Positions 33,012 through 49,533 are shown, counted from the stretch's first letter. The stretch: 64,000 nt of DNA from Dioszegia crocea (GCA_001600615.1 BCKK01000005.1:1072169-1136168), one strand, 5' to 3'. Numbers and translations: made by a program. The notes: generated from the letters alone by a model not told the origin.

Positions 33012-33974
33012 ATGCGTTTCTCCCCTGCCTACGCCCGTCCCACCCTCACCCCCTTGGGGCAGAGGCTCCTTGTTCTCTCCGAGCGTAAGCTATACGACCT
33101 CGACGCTCAGGCCAGTAACCGAGACTCGGGCACAACACTCCTTCGTGGCGTCCTCGTTCGCGAGACGGTCCGGACCGCCTGGTCTGCCGTTGATGAGGGT
33201 CGCGAGGGCGGTCTGTCGGACTGGTCCCAGACCAACGCAATGGGCCTGGACGTCATCGGCGAGGACGAAGAGGAGGAGGACCCACAGGCGAGCGAGGATA
33301 GGTGGTTCGAGGATCTCCTTACTGAGCTCGGGGACGGAGAGGAGCACGAGGCGGAAGACTGGACACCCCCTCCTACCGACGGCTCGGCTACAGTCCAAGT
33401 CTTGCCTGTTTACACCGACGAGCCCTTGTCTATCGAGCCCGCCGTCATTACTCCTACTCACATCGAGTACATTCTTCCCTCCCCCGAAACCACCACAACC
33501 TCACCTCCTCTATCCCTACCCATCACTCCCATTGACGAGTCTACCCATCCCGACCTTCTCTCCCTCTCTGAGCTTGAAGAGTGCGAAGATCTCGTCCTTC
33601 CCCCTCTCCTCCTTCGTTCCTGGTCGAGCGATAGCGCCGAGAGCAGCTTCGACTCCGACGAATGCCTCACTCCCGTGCTTGGTTGTGCGGAGCTGGAGGA
33701 TCATGATGAAGATTTTGGGTGGGAGTTGAAGGGTGGCAAGGCGGGTCAAGAAGCTGAGCATGAGGAAGGCTACTGGAATCGGGAGAGGTGGGAGAGGTAT
33801 GGTCAGAAGGTGCACACGGAGGTCGGGGCGTCAGTGCAACAAAGCGAGCGCCAGGAGGATTATACTGGCGGAGAAGATGACGGCTGGGATCGGGAGAGGT
33901 GGGAGAAGTACGGGCAGCGAGTGTATCCAAAGTTCGGAGGAGGCGAGGGGCAGGTACGGATTCGAGGTTTTTAA
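33012..33974 (+). CDS. acidic protein of unknown function with repeated WxRERWExYGQ motif
   Basis: The main ATG opens 320 codons without introns. I recognise no family. The N-terminus is basic (MRFSPAYARPT), followed by a short possibly structured part (RLLVLSERKLYDLD, LLRGVLVRETVRTAWSAV), then strongly acidic and Ser/Thr/Pro-rich stretches. The C-terminus carries two copies of one motif, YWNRERWERYGQKV and GWDRERWEKYGQRV, 37 residues apart. A leader of about 450 nt with two uORFs precedes the start. The frame is open upstream of 33012, so the true start could lie further 5' after splicing. The composition suggests a regulated, largely disordered protein. Confidence 0.6.
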   Translation: MRFSPAYARPTLTPLGQRLLVLSERKLYDLDAQASNRDSGTTLLRGVLVRETVRTAWSAVDEGREGGLSDWSQTNAMGLDVIGEDEEEEDPQASEDRWFEDLLTELGDGEEHEAEDWTPPPTDGSATVQVLPVYTDEPLSIEPAVITPTHIEYILPSPETTTTSPPLSLPITPIDESTHPDLLSLSELEECEDLVLPPLLLRSWSSDSAESSFDSDECLTPVLGCAELEDHDEDFGWELKGGKAGQEAEHEEGYWNRERWERYGQKVHTEVGASVQQSERQEDYTGGEDDGWDRERWEKYGQRVYPKFGGGEGQVRIRGF

Positions 33975-34501
33975 ACGATTCATAGTTTTTTTACTAGGTT
34001 CTATCTCTTTTTTCAGGTCAATATGTGTGTTGAATGCAGCAGCTTGATGTGAACACCAGCTATACCGTGCTAATGCTATACCACCACATTCCGCTGCGGG
34101 TCGCTTTCAGGCACCAGGCACGACTTATGACACAACACAGCCATTTCGCCACCGGGGCCTATTTCCGTTCCATCTCTTACCCATATAGCCACAATCACAC
34201 AGAGTCCCTTCCAGCTCGTCGTTGTCTTGTCAGCTTCTATCCACCAGCTCAGTCGATCGTCGGAGTGACCGCCAACAATCCCGACTCTCAGTTTGACACC
34301 ATATAGCACTTATCTTGGTAGTTCTTGGCTCCTTTATCCTCGGCAGATCCTCCTCAAGGTGCCTTCCGAGTCCCCTCCTCGTTTTTTACTGGGACTATAC
34401 CTTGCATCGTCACACTCGAGGCTCCGAGAAATTGCTCGTTATCCTCGCTTGTACTCGAAATCTACTCGGTCATTCATTCAGCAAGCCTGTTCTAGTCCAG
34501 G
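33975..34501. other. intergenic region before the IQ-motif gene
   Basis: A tandem-orientation gap of 527 bp that should contain a 3' UTR and a promoter with C/T-rich stretches close to 34502. I see no gene. Confidence 0.5.
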
Positions 34502-36742
34502 ATGACTTCCCTCGCCCCTGGCGAGATATCGCTTGGTGCGCCTCTAGCCTCAGCCTCAGCTCAAGCTATATCCGATCATAGCTCTTCGGCGCCGATACCG
34601 AAGGCCGAGGAAGCCCGAACGACAACAAGCACAGATGACCGAGACACCGCCGCTGCTCTTGTCATTCAGAAACACTACAGGGGTTATGCGTCACGCAAGA
34701 AGTCCAAGAGTGTTGTAATGTGAGCAATCTCTCTTGCTTGTTTCATGGTTCTTGTCTGACATTATCAGGGGTAGAGAGGCACGCTGGGATGAGGTTCTGA
34801 AGAATAATGAGGAGCAAAGCTATGCGGCAGAGCAGCTGGACAACAAGAATGATGTCAGATCTAGGTGAGTTGCAGCTCGCGGCTGATCACTGAGCCGATC
34901 CTCACCCTGTGAGCTTTGATATTAGTACTGATCTTTGAAGATGGAGAAGAGGCATAAAGGCGGCAGCACGTATACAAGCAGGCGAAGCCATCCATCCTAC
35001 ATCAATGGCCGCCAACGCCAAAGCTGGTCCATCCCAAACCTCCCGGCCGGAATTGGACGAGAAGACGCGGAAACATCGCCGAGCGCGATTCTGGGGGAAG
35101 CTCACGATGCCTTCCGATAAGCCTAGGGACGAAGGGGAGGAGTTGCCATTCAGCAGTAAAGCGCTCGAACAGCAGCATTGGCTCGAAATGATTGATGGCA
35201 AGGTGAGTCTGGGCGGCTGGGCTGCTTTTGGTGACTGTGCTGATTGTGGGCAGCATCGATATGGTAGTAATCTAAAGTACTACTTCCGGGAGTGGAAAGA
35301 TGCCGACACTAAGGACAATTTCTTCAGGTGGTGAGCAGCAATCAAAGGATGCATTCTGAGAATGATGCTGATGATACAGGCTGGACAGGGGTGATGGAAA
35401 GGATCTTGACTTGGAAGAACTGCCGCGAGATAGGCTGGAGAAGGAGACTATAACGTAGGTCTCTTTGTCCCTTCCATTACCAGTAGCTGATCTTCTCAGA
35501 TACCTTTCAGCAGAGCAGAGGCTTAACTATCTCGTCGAGATTGACAACGAGGGTCTGATACGATGGTGAGCCACGGCATCTTGTATCCCCTGAGCTCAGT
35601 CAACTGACCAAAACAGGTCTCACAATGGTGAACTCGTAAGCCTGACCAGAAACCTGATCGAAAAGCAGAACTAACAAATCAGGTCGATACTGCCGCCGGA
35701 CGATGGCGCGACTCAGGAGACGGGACCGGAATAGTACAAGATGAATCCTACACCGAGGCCCACGCTCCCAAAAAGCCAGTCTACACTTCTCCAGGAGCCG
35801 ACAAGACCCCGCGACCCGCTCCAGCAGGCGCTGATGACGACGACGATAGCGCATCGAGCGTGTCGTCCGACAGTTATGGCGCACTGAGCGATTTACAGGA
35901 GAACGAGGCGACGCATTACGATGAGTATAATCCGGATGAAGAGGGCGGTTGGTTGGAGCGGAAAGTCAAGGCTGTTACGCCGGCGGGGATAACGAAGGAT
36001 TTGTTGAGGAAGACGTTGAGGTCAGTTCTGGTTCCCGTGTCTAGGGTTGAAAGCTGATAGTATCAGAGGCAATACTTGGATATATGCGAGCGATATGAAG
36101 ATGAATATGTTTATTGGGATTAAGCAAAGTGGGACGTTTCAGCATTCGTCCTGTAAGTCCTTTCACCCTGGCGGCGGCTACCTCTCATTGAGATTCCGCT
36201 AATTTCTAGTCACTTCAGGCGGGAAAGTCACGTCGGCCGGTATCATCGTCGTAAAAAGAGGACGGATAACGAAGCTCAACCCACATAGTGGGCATTATCG
36301 GAGTACGATTCAGGTGAGCTACCCCTTCCCACCTACCCCGCACCTCTAGGCCTAGCTCCACTCTATCGTGCCATCATCAGTGACTGACACTGTGCAGCAC
36401 TACCGAGCCTTCATCGCGCAACTAGAAGACAAGGGAGCAGATCTGTCCCATGTTAAAGTTGGCAAAAGCGTCATGGTGAGTTCCCAGCTTCATCCCCTTC
36501 TGCTTTTCCTCGGACCCTGGGCTGATGGCCAATAGCAAATGTGGGGTCTTGGCAAATATACCGCTGTCACCAAAGGTCAAAAAGCATTCTTTGAGGACTT
36601 TAAGCGGAAATTACACCTCAAACATGAACCGAATGAGTATGAGAAATCGGAGGCGATGCGCAAGAGGATTGAGGAGGCTGAAGAGAAGAGGGCGGACGGT
36701 GGGCCCGGTGAGGGTCATGGGGTGGAGGGGCCTGCGAGATGA
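34502..36742 (+). CDS. IQ calmodulin-binding motif protein (IQM-like)
   Basis: Twelve exons: 34502-34719, 34769-34864, 34941-35202, 35254-35330, 35380-35454, 35500-35565, 35617-35635, 35683-36020, 36067-36152, 36210-36313, 36398-36475 and 36536-36742; 541 residues. One exon is 19 nt. An IQ motif at residues 54-66 (VIQKHYRGYASRK) should bind calmodulin. The central block HRYGSNLKYYFREWKD ... FRWLDRGDGKDLDLEELPR ... YLSAEQRLNYLVEID and the later SFTSGGKVTSAGIIVVKRGRI ... LNPHSGHYR match the conserved domain shared by plant IQM proteins and fungal homologues. Its biochemical role is not known. The family's calcium/calmodulin link is established for plants; in this fungus it is inference. Confidence 0.88.
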
Positions 36743-37229
36743 GGTCAAGCTGAGTGTTGACCCTAAGTATACAATGATCTGCCGCAAGAACTGGTTTTGA
36801 AGTATAATGCAAATATCTCTGCAACCCCTCCTTACAAGGAGGACGCTCTTCACAGCCTCCAACCTGCATTTCAGTCTGCAGGCTGTCGAAAGTGTCGGGG
36901 TATACAACTCTATTATCCTCCATCGGTCAATTCGCCCGGCATTGTAACGAGCTAGCAATCTATGAATAACTGCGACTGCAATAATGTGAGATAGGCTATC
37001 CCCGACTTTTGCAACCAAGCCCAAAGGCACGAATATACCTGCGCGCAAATATGAAAAGGTTACAGATGCACAACGGAATTCTGAACCGTATCACGAGTGT
37101 ATAGACTAATATAACGAGCAGCCCGAAGCATTTCCCAAGCACTTCCAGCCCCGCTTGGTCGCTTGTGATCAGCATCACTCTCCGTCTCCTACTCCCTTCC
37201 TACTCTTTGCTTCTGTCCCTACCGCCTTA
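36743..37229. other. convergent intergenic region
   Basis: A 487-bp stretch between the 3' ends of the IQ-motif gene and UBP15. It holds 3' UTRs only, as far as I can see. Confidence 0.55.
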
Positions 37230-41587
<4,358 letters not shown>

Positions 41588-43172
41588 GATGAAGGCGGTA
41601 TGTGGGGTAGAACCAAACGAGGAATGAAGCGGATCTCGAATCCGGTTGATATCCCGCGCGCTTTCAACGGCAAGAGCGGAGGTTCCGGGCTAGGTTAGAG
41701 TAGAGTCTGAAGTGCTTTGGAGCCAGCCACTGTAGTGACGGGTGGAGGGTGAATAGGTAGAGGCTATTGCAGACTATAGATGCTGGCAGTGGCTGCTGCA
41801 TGCACGCTTGGAAGGCGACGTCAGGGTAACCACAACATCATACGTAATCACTTCGGCCATCCCCGCCCGGTCTCGGCATTACCGCCATATCCCCGGCGTT
41901 ACAACGAGTGTGGCACCGCGGATTCCTCACATGTGCCAAATTTCACAACTCTTCTCGTTGTTCTCCATCACTCTCCCATACAACATGCATTCCTATACTC
42001 CCTCTCCCTCCTTCTTTCCAGTCTGACATCCCTCCCATCCCCTCCCTCCCCACCGCGGTTCTTAGATCCACGACTAGGAGGACCGTACCGCTTCGTCCCC
42101 TCCTTGCCTGGCGGCCTCTGACTCACTCTCTCGAGAGGCGAGTGTATGCACCGGGACCATATGATGGATACGTAGGGACGGAGAGCGTCCTCCGCTACCT
42201 CTACCAGGGTGCGCGATTGGTCATTGCATGAGTCAACCCGCGGGAAAGTCATTATTCCAAACTTGTTTTCCCCTTTGGGGGAGGATTCTTACCCCTTCTT
42301 TCCCTCGTCTTGAGGGGCTGGGGCGAGAGTCTCGGTTGACTTCGGTCCCGGAAGAAGTTGCCCTGCGGTCGGATGGGGGCTGCTGGTGGCGGTTCGCGGG
42401 ACCTCTGGGCAGAAATTCCTACTTTCTTCGCCCTTCTCTCTTTCCTAGCTTGTGAGTCTACCTCTCTCTTCCCATGTCTGACCCCCTACCCCTTCCCAAC
42501 CCCACCCTGCAATGAAGAAAAACACTTTCCTAATCGTATTCACACTGTGTGACTCTTCGGAGAATGCGCACACCAACTTCAACGGTATCGGAGCATCAAC
42601 CCTTTCCACCTCTTTCTGGATACGCTCGCTAGTCATGGCTTAAGCTGACATGACAGACTTTAAAATGCATACACGTCCCCACTCTGCCTGAGCAATATCT
42701 ACTGACTCACCCTGACCACACCCCCAACCCACACCCTCCCCATCACAAAAGGGCGTCCACGCTGCTCATCCACAGCTGTCGCCTTCCAATCGCGGGACAG
42801 AACGATCATTCCATCCCATGGATTTCGGCCCTCGTCTCGTTTAGTATGGCGTATGAGTGATTAGTGCCGATTGTAGGGGCGGTTATATCCATGCAACCTT
42901 GTTTTTGAAGTTTGCCACCGCTTTGAAGCGGTCTCCGCAATTCTGTGTACAATCGACCCTGACCAGGAATGTCATGATCATCACACGGCACGGCAAAGGA
43001 TTGCAGCTCATTCCAGCAGAGCTTCTTTTCCCTCTGCCGGACTCAGTAGGCGCAACGAACTCAAGCCGTCGCGAAATTCACTTCGCAATCTGATCTGCAT
43101 GGTTGAGCTGAGCATCAGGACAGAATGATGCACAATGGCAAAGCGACTCGCTCATCTTAGGCCTTCTATTAC
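41588..43172. other. long intergenic stretch, no convincing gene
   Basis: Almost 1.6 kb separates the UBP15 start from the small gene below. The part from 41950 to 42560 is strongly C/T-rich on the + strand, which keeps several frames open by composition alone. No frame shows good splice signals and conserved-looking sequence. It should contain the UBP15 promoter and 5' UTR; a non-coding RNA cannot be excluded. Confidence 0.5.
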
Positions 43173-43491
43173 TCAGACATCCTCGGGCCGTTCAGAACTA
43201 TGGGTCGTAGAATAGGTGATCTGAGCGGACGCCTGGGTGTTCTGTGGTCCTTCGGCAGTTACGCTGTACCTGGAAGCTTGCATATCCAGGCTGCCGACGT
43301 TTGAGTTCACGGTAGCTGTCTGCGACACGAGTACAGGAGGCTCTGGTGGCATCAGCACAGATTTAGTGTGCGAGCGGATTTCCGTCCGCAGGGTACAGAA
43401 GGGGCGGTGGGGAAGACTACTTACTGCCAGTAGTGGTGGCGGGGTACGGGCTGCGACGCTGTACCGCGCGAGAGTCATCGGGGGCAGACAT
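43173..43491 (-). CDS. small protein of unknown function (78 residues)
   Basis: Two exons, 43425-43491 and 43173-43342, joined by an 82-nt intron with GTAAGTAG donor, CTGATG branch-like site and CCACCAG acceptor. The product starts MSAPDDSRAVQRRSPYP and is rich in Ser, Thr, Gln and Val, with no membrane segment, cysteine or known motif. The intron is phase 1 and the length is a clean multiple of three, which argues for a real gene. I recognise no family. It lies head-to-tail behind the GH5 gene on the same strand, 271 bp after its stop. Confidence 0.55.
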
Positions 43492-43762
43492 GGTTCGTTA
43501 ATCAAGCTGGATTGAGGCTGGTGACGCAGTTGGTAAGGAGTAGTCAAGCTTGCAATTGGAAGAGAGGCGTGAGAGTGCAGGTACGAGCTTGTTCAGCACC
43601 GCTACCATCAGTCTGATTTCCATTGCTGTGCCCAGGTAAGAAAGGATGAGCTACTCGCCGTGGAGGGTGCATCGGATTAAAGGATCAATCATCTCATCTC
43701 ACACACGTCAGATATCAGTAACGACTTCAGCTACACTCCAATACTCCATGTATACAATCGAT

Positions 43763-45465
43763 CTACGCCATCCGACCCCCCTCCATCCCTTGCTTAAACG
43801 CATGATCCCACTCCCACTCGGCCTTCCCACACTTCCCATTCGACGCCTCAAACTCTGCCCTCCGTCTTCTTGTCCACTGGTCTAAAAATCCAATACTGCC
43901 CGCTCCGGATGGATGGGTGCGGAAGAGTAGGCCATCTTCCCATCCTTGAGCATAAGCTGGTGCGAAGAGATCCGGATTGGGAGAGCCGCCGTTAGACGAC
44001 CAGTAGTTCCGATGATCGGCTGATATGTCAGCTTGAACGGATCAGACCAAACGATCCGAAGCCATGACTCACACTCAGCCTTCTTCGCTGCCTGTTCCTT
44101 CGCCCCACCCGGCGGTGACCCCGTCTTCGCCTCTCCAACCCAATTTGGCAATATCTCCGCCTGACCCGCATTTCTCGCTGACCAACCCGCATTCCAAGGC
44201 TCCGCCAATTTCAATGTCCAGAACCACCACCCTCCTGTATTCTTCTCATAAAGCTCCAATTGAGCCTTAACAAATTCCCGCCGATGTCTATCTTGCTCGC
44301 CGGCCGGAAGGTGCCCTATACCCTGAGGCGCCAAGGAGGCGGACCATTCCGCCACTACCAATTGCCCCCTGGCCTGTTCTGACTGATGTCCGAATGTCCC
44401 AGCGAAGGAAGTCCGGAGATCCTGGGCATGCTGCTCTCCATTCATACTGTTGTCCTTATCGGTGAAGCACCGGTAGAGATGATGATCTAGAACGACAAAG
44501 TCCTCCCGTTTCCCTACCCATTGTGCATACCACTGCGCATCCCATGCGTCATGTACGTAGAGAGGGAAATCGGGCCCGCAGATAGGTCGGAGTTCGGAAA
44601 TGGTGGATTCGTACCATCCTTGAATACTGTTGTTGTTGGCTGGTTCATTGAGGAGTTGGAGGCCGACAATGTGGGGGATGGGGGCGAGGTAGGAAGCGAG
44701 GAAACGGAGGGCGGTGGATGTGGAGGCGAGGTTTTTTTTGGAGGAGAAGAGGTTTGGTTTACCAGAGCAACCTGAGTGGCCTGTGTTGTCAGCCAAGTCG
44801 CCCTGGTATGTATAGGCGGGACAGATGCAGGCGTACCGTCGTCATTCTGTCCTCCGGCTGCTGCGTGCAGGTCTGATAGTCAGCTTGTGCACTCGGGAGA
44901 CTCGTCCAAGCCTCAGTAAGCTCACCGATCAGCACGCCCAATCCCAAAGATCCCGCCTTCTCTATCGCCTTTTCAATCCTGCTCCAAGCTCCAGCAAATA
45001 CATCGGCGTGCGACGCCATATCCGTGCCTTCCAATGCCTTTGGGCACGGCTGGGCAAGATGGTAGTATCCAATCTGGACATCAGTATCTGAAAGGCTTAG
45101 TAGACAGTCGCACAGCTCACCGGAAGTCTGACGGAGTTGAATCCACGATCTTTGATCCACTTCCAATCATCATCCGTTATCCAGGTATCCCAATGATGTT
45201 CAAAGACCGCCTTTGCATCTTTCCCCTTCACAATATCCAGATCAGACTCCTTGGATCCCGCAGCATTTTGAAAAGGTTGCGGAGAGATCCACTTCTCGAG
45301 GACAAACCACGAGCCTAAATTGACACCGCGCTGTTTGCGATATCGAAAGATATCATTTGGTCCGAGCGGGGCTGAGGAGTGCGAAGAGCGATTGACGAGC
45401 GATGCTGGGGTAGCTGATGAAGCTTTCGCCTTCACTTTGGCCATCATGGAGTCTAGGAGTGTCAT
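43763..45465 (-). CDS. cytosolic GH5 family beta-glucosidase/exo-1,3-beta-glucanase-like
   Basis: Five exons: 45121-45465, 44926-45073, 44837-44872, 44073-44780 and 43763-44019; 497 residues. The (beta/alpha)8 GH5 fold is clear: RGVNLGSWFVLEKWI, then FNSVRLPIGYYHL, DLHAAAGGQNDDGHSG, the acid/base Glu222 in LLNEPANNN and the nucleophile Glu321 in VVAEWSAS, followed by GGWWFWTLK. The last exon ends WEWDHAFKQGM. There is no signal peptide (MTLLDSMMAKVKAKASS), unlike secreted Exg1, so the enzyme should be intracellular, as are cryptococcal sterol- or lipid-glucoside hydrolases of GH5. The 36-nt third exon carries the DLHAAAG loop. Exact substrate is unknown. It is divergent from the TRPY channel across 248 bp. 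Confidence 0.9.
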
Positions 45466-45713
45466 CGTGATGGGTGTAGAAGATTGAGGTGAGGATGGAT
45501 GTAAAGTGCGAAGGGCCAAGCAGTGCTGGCGAGATTTGGCTGCGCCCGTGCCTGAATGTGACGTCACTAGTTTGGACCTGAAACACGTCACGTGAGGCTG
45601 TGTTTCAGAGGTCATTTTTACTTCCGTCCACCCAAAAGTGAGAATCCTGAAGGCCTCTTCAAAGTCAGCACTCTTCACCTACTCAATAGCATCACAGCCA
45701 TCAACAAGCTAAG

Positions 45714-48514
45714 ATGGGTGACGCACTTGTAAGCGTATTACGCATATGATGTGCCGTGCTATAGGCTGACTTTCACAGGCTGTCGAGGATCAGCGCTCGA
45801 TTCTGAGCGCTGCTTCAATCATGCCGCAGCCCGTAGGTCTTCCGTTGATAGCTCCTGCTAGTTCATGCTGATGTATTCAGGACACAGTGTCCAGTGCGCT
45901 CTTCCAACTTGAATCTGTCTGACGTGACAAAAGGTCTGACTGAACAGAAATGGTCCGGCGCATCCGAGCCCTAGTTACAAGACTTCTTCCGGTGGAAGTA
46001 GAGCTGTCGGACATTCAAGATGCGACGTCCAGCATCATCACGCCGGAAGTCATCAAGGCGTTCGGACAGTGCGGAGGAGACTTCACCGAAGCTATCCCCT
46101 TTGCGCAAGCTACTTCTCCTTATGCTTGGCAACCAAGGTCTTAGCTCATTGTACAGGCTACTCCGCGCGCGAGCTACATTTATGCGGGACGCCTACCTTA
46201 ACCCTCCTGATTACGGAGAGTCAATCTGTCGAGCTACCGCCTGTGAAGTCCTCGCTCGACGTATCGTCCACTGCATTGAGGTGGATAGGCTGGAAAGCGT
46301 CATGAGCACGAGATTCAGGTATAGGGAGAGCGATGGAGATGCTTCTGCCCCGACTAGTGCTTTGGAGACAGCCATTGATCAGCATTGTACTGTGAGTTTC
46401 CTCCCCCACAATCTTTCTGCGAGATGGGTTTCAAATTGACACATGTAAAGATCTTCCTCTCGTCGACCGAAGCCCAGCATGTTGTCAACTCCCTTTGGCG
46501 AGGAGACTGGGTGCAGCGAAACAACGACGATGACGATATCGACTATGTGCAGTATGAGCGCACGGAATCGTGGAGTTTCTGGGATCACATGAACCCCGAG
46601 CGTATCAGTGTGCCGAGATATCAGTCCCTGTTCAAGGTTGTTGTCTGGGTCATCTTCCTCTTTGGTGAGTAATTCCTCTCCCGCTGTACATTACTGGACT
46701 GATTCACAGTCTACTCTCAAGCCGTCTCCAGGTGCGTTCAGGTCAGATTCTTTCCAGTCAATGGACTAGACTGACCTCACAGTCCCCTTGACACTCTGGA
46801 CCCTGCTCATCAGCTCGATGAATGGGAGTACGTACTGTACATTATGACTTTGTCATTCCTGATTGAGGGTGCGTCACATTTTGCTTACACCAGGAATATA
46901 GGCTGATCAAACAGAGGCCGTCAAAGTTGTCAAAGTCAGTCTGGCTATATATAAGCGGACGTTCGCTGCTGATCACTGTAGACCATCCGTATCGCTACCA
47001 AGCCCCTCGCTACAATCGTGAGTCACACACCCCATTATGTACTGGACGAATCCTGACTCCTTACAGAACTTCTGGACAGCCGTCAGCTTCTCTACCGATG
47101 TCATCTTGCTTTGCGCATTCGGACTCCGAGTCGCTGGTCTCGTCATGGGTCAAGAGAACAATGAACAGGCGCGAAACTTGCAATTTAGGAGCTTCCAACT
47201 TTTGAGTTGTGCTGCTCCTCTCATTTGGATGAAGCTGGTGAGTTGACTGATGACATTCGTGATCAATTACAGCTGACACGACAGTTGACTGTTTTCGACG
47301 GTGTCAAGGCGGTTGGAACTCTGCAGGTTGTCGTATTCAGGATGCTGTGAGTGATCTTATGATGAAGTCTCGGTCCTTGCTGATGAGTCTAGGCGCGAGT
47401 CAGCCATTTTTTTCATCTTGTGAGCACCCAATTTCTAAATGATTCTAGCATGAACTAAATCTTCCAGGCTCGCCATCCTCGGTATCGGATTCATGCAATC
47501 CATGTACGCCCTCGACGCCGCAGATGGTGAATCAGGCGGAGGGATCCAAGTTCTGAACTCCCTCATTCAGGCATTATTGGGGTGAGTCAATCCACTATAC
47601 CCAGAAATGCGGTGCTGACATCTAGTTCGCCCGACTTTGACACCCCCAATGAGCGGTTCGGATACCCCTTTGGCCTAATCATCTACTACAGCTGGAACTT
47701 CCTCGCTACTATCATTCTCGTCAACGTCTTGATTGCGCTGTTTGGATCGGCGTACTCGGATGTTGTGGAGAATGCTACGGACGAGTACTTGGCTTTCTTC
47801 GCTAGCAAGACGATTGGACTTAGTGAGTTGTTTCACCCGATGGGAGGATCTTTGCTAATGACCAGTCCGGGCTCCTGACTCTTTCGTCTAGTAAGATTGA
47901 CGATAACTTTCTCATTTCGCAAGCTGATAAGATAGCCCTGCGCCTTTCAACCTGATTGAAGCGGTCCTCATCGCTCCATTCGAGTAAGATCCCCTTTACA
48001 TCTAAGACTCAGGACTCATGCTGAGACCTACAGGTTCATTCTCTCGGCCAAGGCCTACGTCAAATTGAACCGCTTCATCATGTCCACCCTGTTCTTCATC
48101 CCCTTATCTGCTATTGCGCTATTCGAAACTCAGATTTCGCACTCTCGATCCGAAAGGGTCAGGTCTTACTTTGCAGGACCGCCGCCTGATGAGGATGGAG
48201 ACCCGAAGGTTGAGGATCCGGAGAATGATGATCCTGCCGGAGAGATGTGTACCGTCAGCTTTGAAGAACTCGTCAAGGCTTTCCCAGAGTAAGTTTTGCT
48301 TTCGTAATGTGTTCGGTATTGGGAGCAAAGACTGATAAGCAGTACTGCTATCACCGAATCTGCCGTCGTGCACAAAGAGATGAAAGCTCTCAAGGCTCAG
48401 ATTGATCGGTTGGAGAGGTTGATCAGTGAGGGTCCGGAGGATAAGAAGGGGAAAGGTCAAGGGGGGGATGAACCCAAGAAGGCCATCAAGGAGGCGCTTG
48501 TCGACACCAAGTAG
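45714..48514 (+). CDS. YVC1: TRPY/Yvc1-type vacuolar cation (calcium) channel
   Basis: Nineteen exons: 45714-45728, 45779-45832, 45881-45893, 45948-46104, 46157-46391, 46451-46664, 46710-46731, 46783-46868, 46915-46934, 46982-47017, 47067-47237, 47285-47346, 47393-47419, 47468-47581, 47626-47822, 47866-47890, 47936-47983, 48034-48288 and 48343-48514; 640 residues. Several exons are 13-27 nt. Yvc1 releases Ca2+ from the vacuole on stretch or hyperosmotic shock. Typical Yvc1 sequence is seen in the cytosolic start (RIRALVTRLLP, AIPFALLRARATFM, CRATACEVLARRIVH), the six membrane segments, the pore-S6 part (GFMQSMYALDAADG ... NFLATIILVNVLIALFGSAY) and a Glu-rich C-terminus with a coiled coil. The fourth intron (46105-46156) is GC-AG. 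Confidence 0.93.
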
Positions 48515-48798
48515 GGATAGGGGACCCCGGAGGATGTAGCGTTAAACACGAATAATACACGTAAATACGAGATCTAATCAAACATGGACTTATCGGGTGG
48601 GCAGGACGGTCTGTGTTCAACGCATACCTCTTCTGGAGGATGTCAGCCGCTCGGTACCTGGGGCAGAGGTGGTGAAAGAAGGCGATTATGGTGGTAAAAG
48701 ATTTTGTTGAGATACACCTAACCTCTTATCATACCACCTTCTCCTCTCCCATCTCTGTACTCAGGAGAGAGCGGAATTACATTATCTCCCTCCAGTTT

Positions 48799-48868
48799 GC
48801 GGAATCTCCCTTTAAGACGCCCTATTTCCGGTTTCTCCCCCTTAAGACGCAGAATGTCCCCTTGAGCG
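48799..48868 (+). repeat. left cluster: three copies of a GCGGAATCTCCCTTTAAG-like motif
   Basis: Degenerate copies lie at 48799-48820, 48828-48850 and 48849-48868, with a further partial copy at 48771. Each reads roughly GCGGAATCTCCC(C)TTAAGACGC. Confidence 0.75.
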
Positions 48869-49533
48869 ATTTGGGACATCGAACTTGCGATACATAGCTC
48901 ACAGAGCTGTCTATGATACACCGTTGTCTCCGGACGGTCTGTAGCTTTCTCCCAGCATCGTTTGCATGCATGTAGCATCGCCACCGACTGTATAACAATC
49001 CCAGGGGGCTGTTCAGGGCCGACATCGCTGTAACTTACGCTAGAGAAGGGCTGAGGGAGTCTACGTGATATGGCTGGACTCTCATGGATCATCTCTATCT
49101 GATTCGCCTGCAAGCATGCTCCCATGTATCGATTTGAGGCTCTCATACTCTACAGACTGCACTGGCGCTTAACTCATCGATAAATGCCGGCATGCGCGCG
49201 TCCGGCGCGTCCGGTCGCGTCGCGACTTGGATTTCGAGATTTCACTCGCGCTGCGCTGCTGGGTCACATCTCACACTTGGCTTCACGCTCATTATGCTGG
49301 AAAGATGCGGATGCTTGCGAAGCTTCCGACGATACTAGTCAGATAATCGTGCGAGCGGTATTGCTCTCGTAAACCAGTCTCCCATTGAGTTTCGTCTTTC
49401 TCGTCATTCCTCATTCACTTCACGCGCTACATGCATGTGAAGAAGCTCGAACGATAGCTGTAATATGCAGGAGTATATTGACCATAAAGAGCGTGAGCCC
49501 AGCTCCAACAATGGATGGGCGAGGCAGCTTGGG

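Noticed and set aside
33012..33974. extension of the acidic protein upstream through the open leader frame
   Set aside because: There is no ATG in that frame before 33012 and the leader composition alone could keep it open; not enough to claim a longer protein.
41780..42231. overlapping plus-strand frames of 72-113 residues
   Set aside because: The DNA is a C/T-rich promoter-like tract that lacks stops by composition; no conserved sequence or good introns.
48718..49146. 142-residue minus-strand frame
   Set aside because: Its length comes from the short repeat cluster, and the same peptide string reappears in the facing cluster on the other strand.
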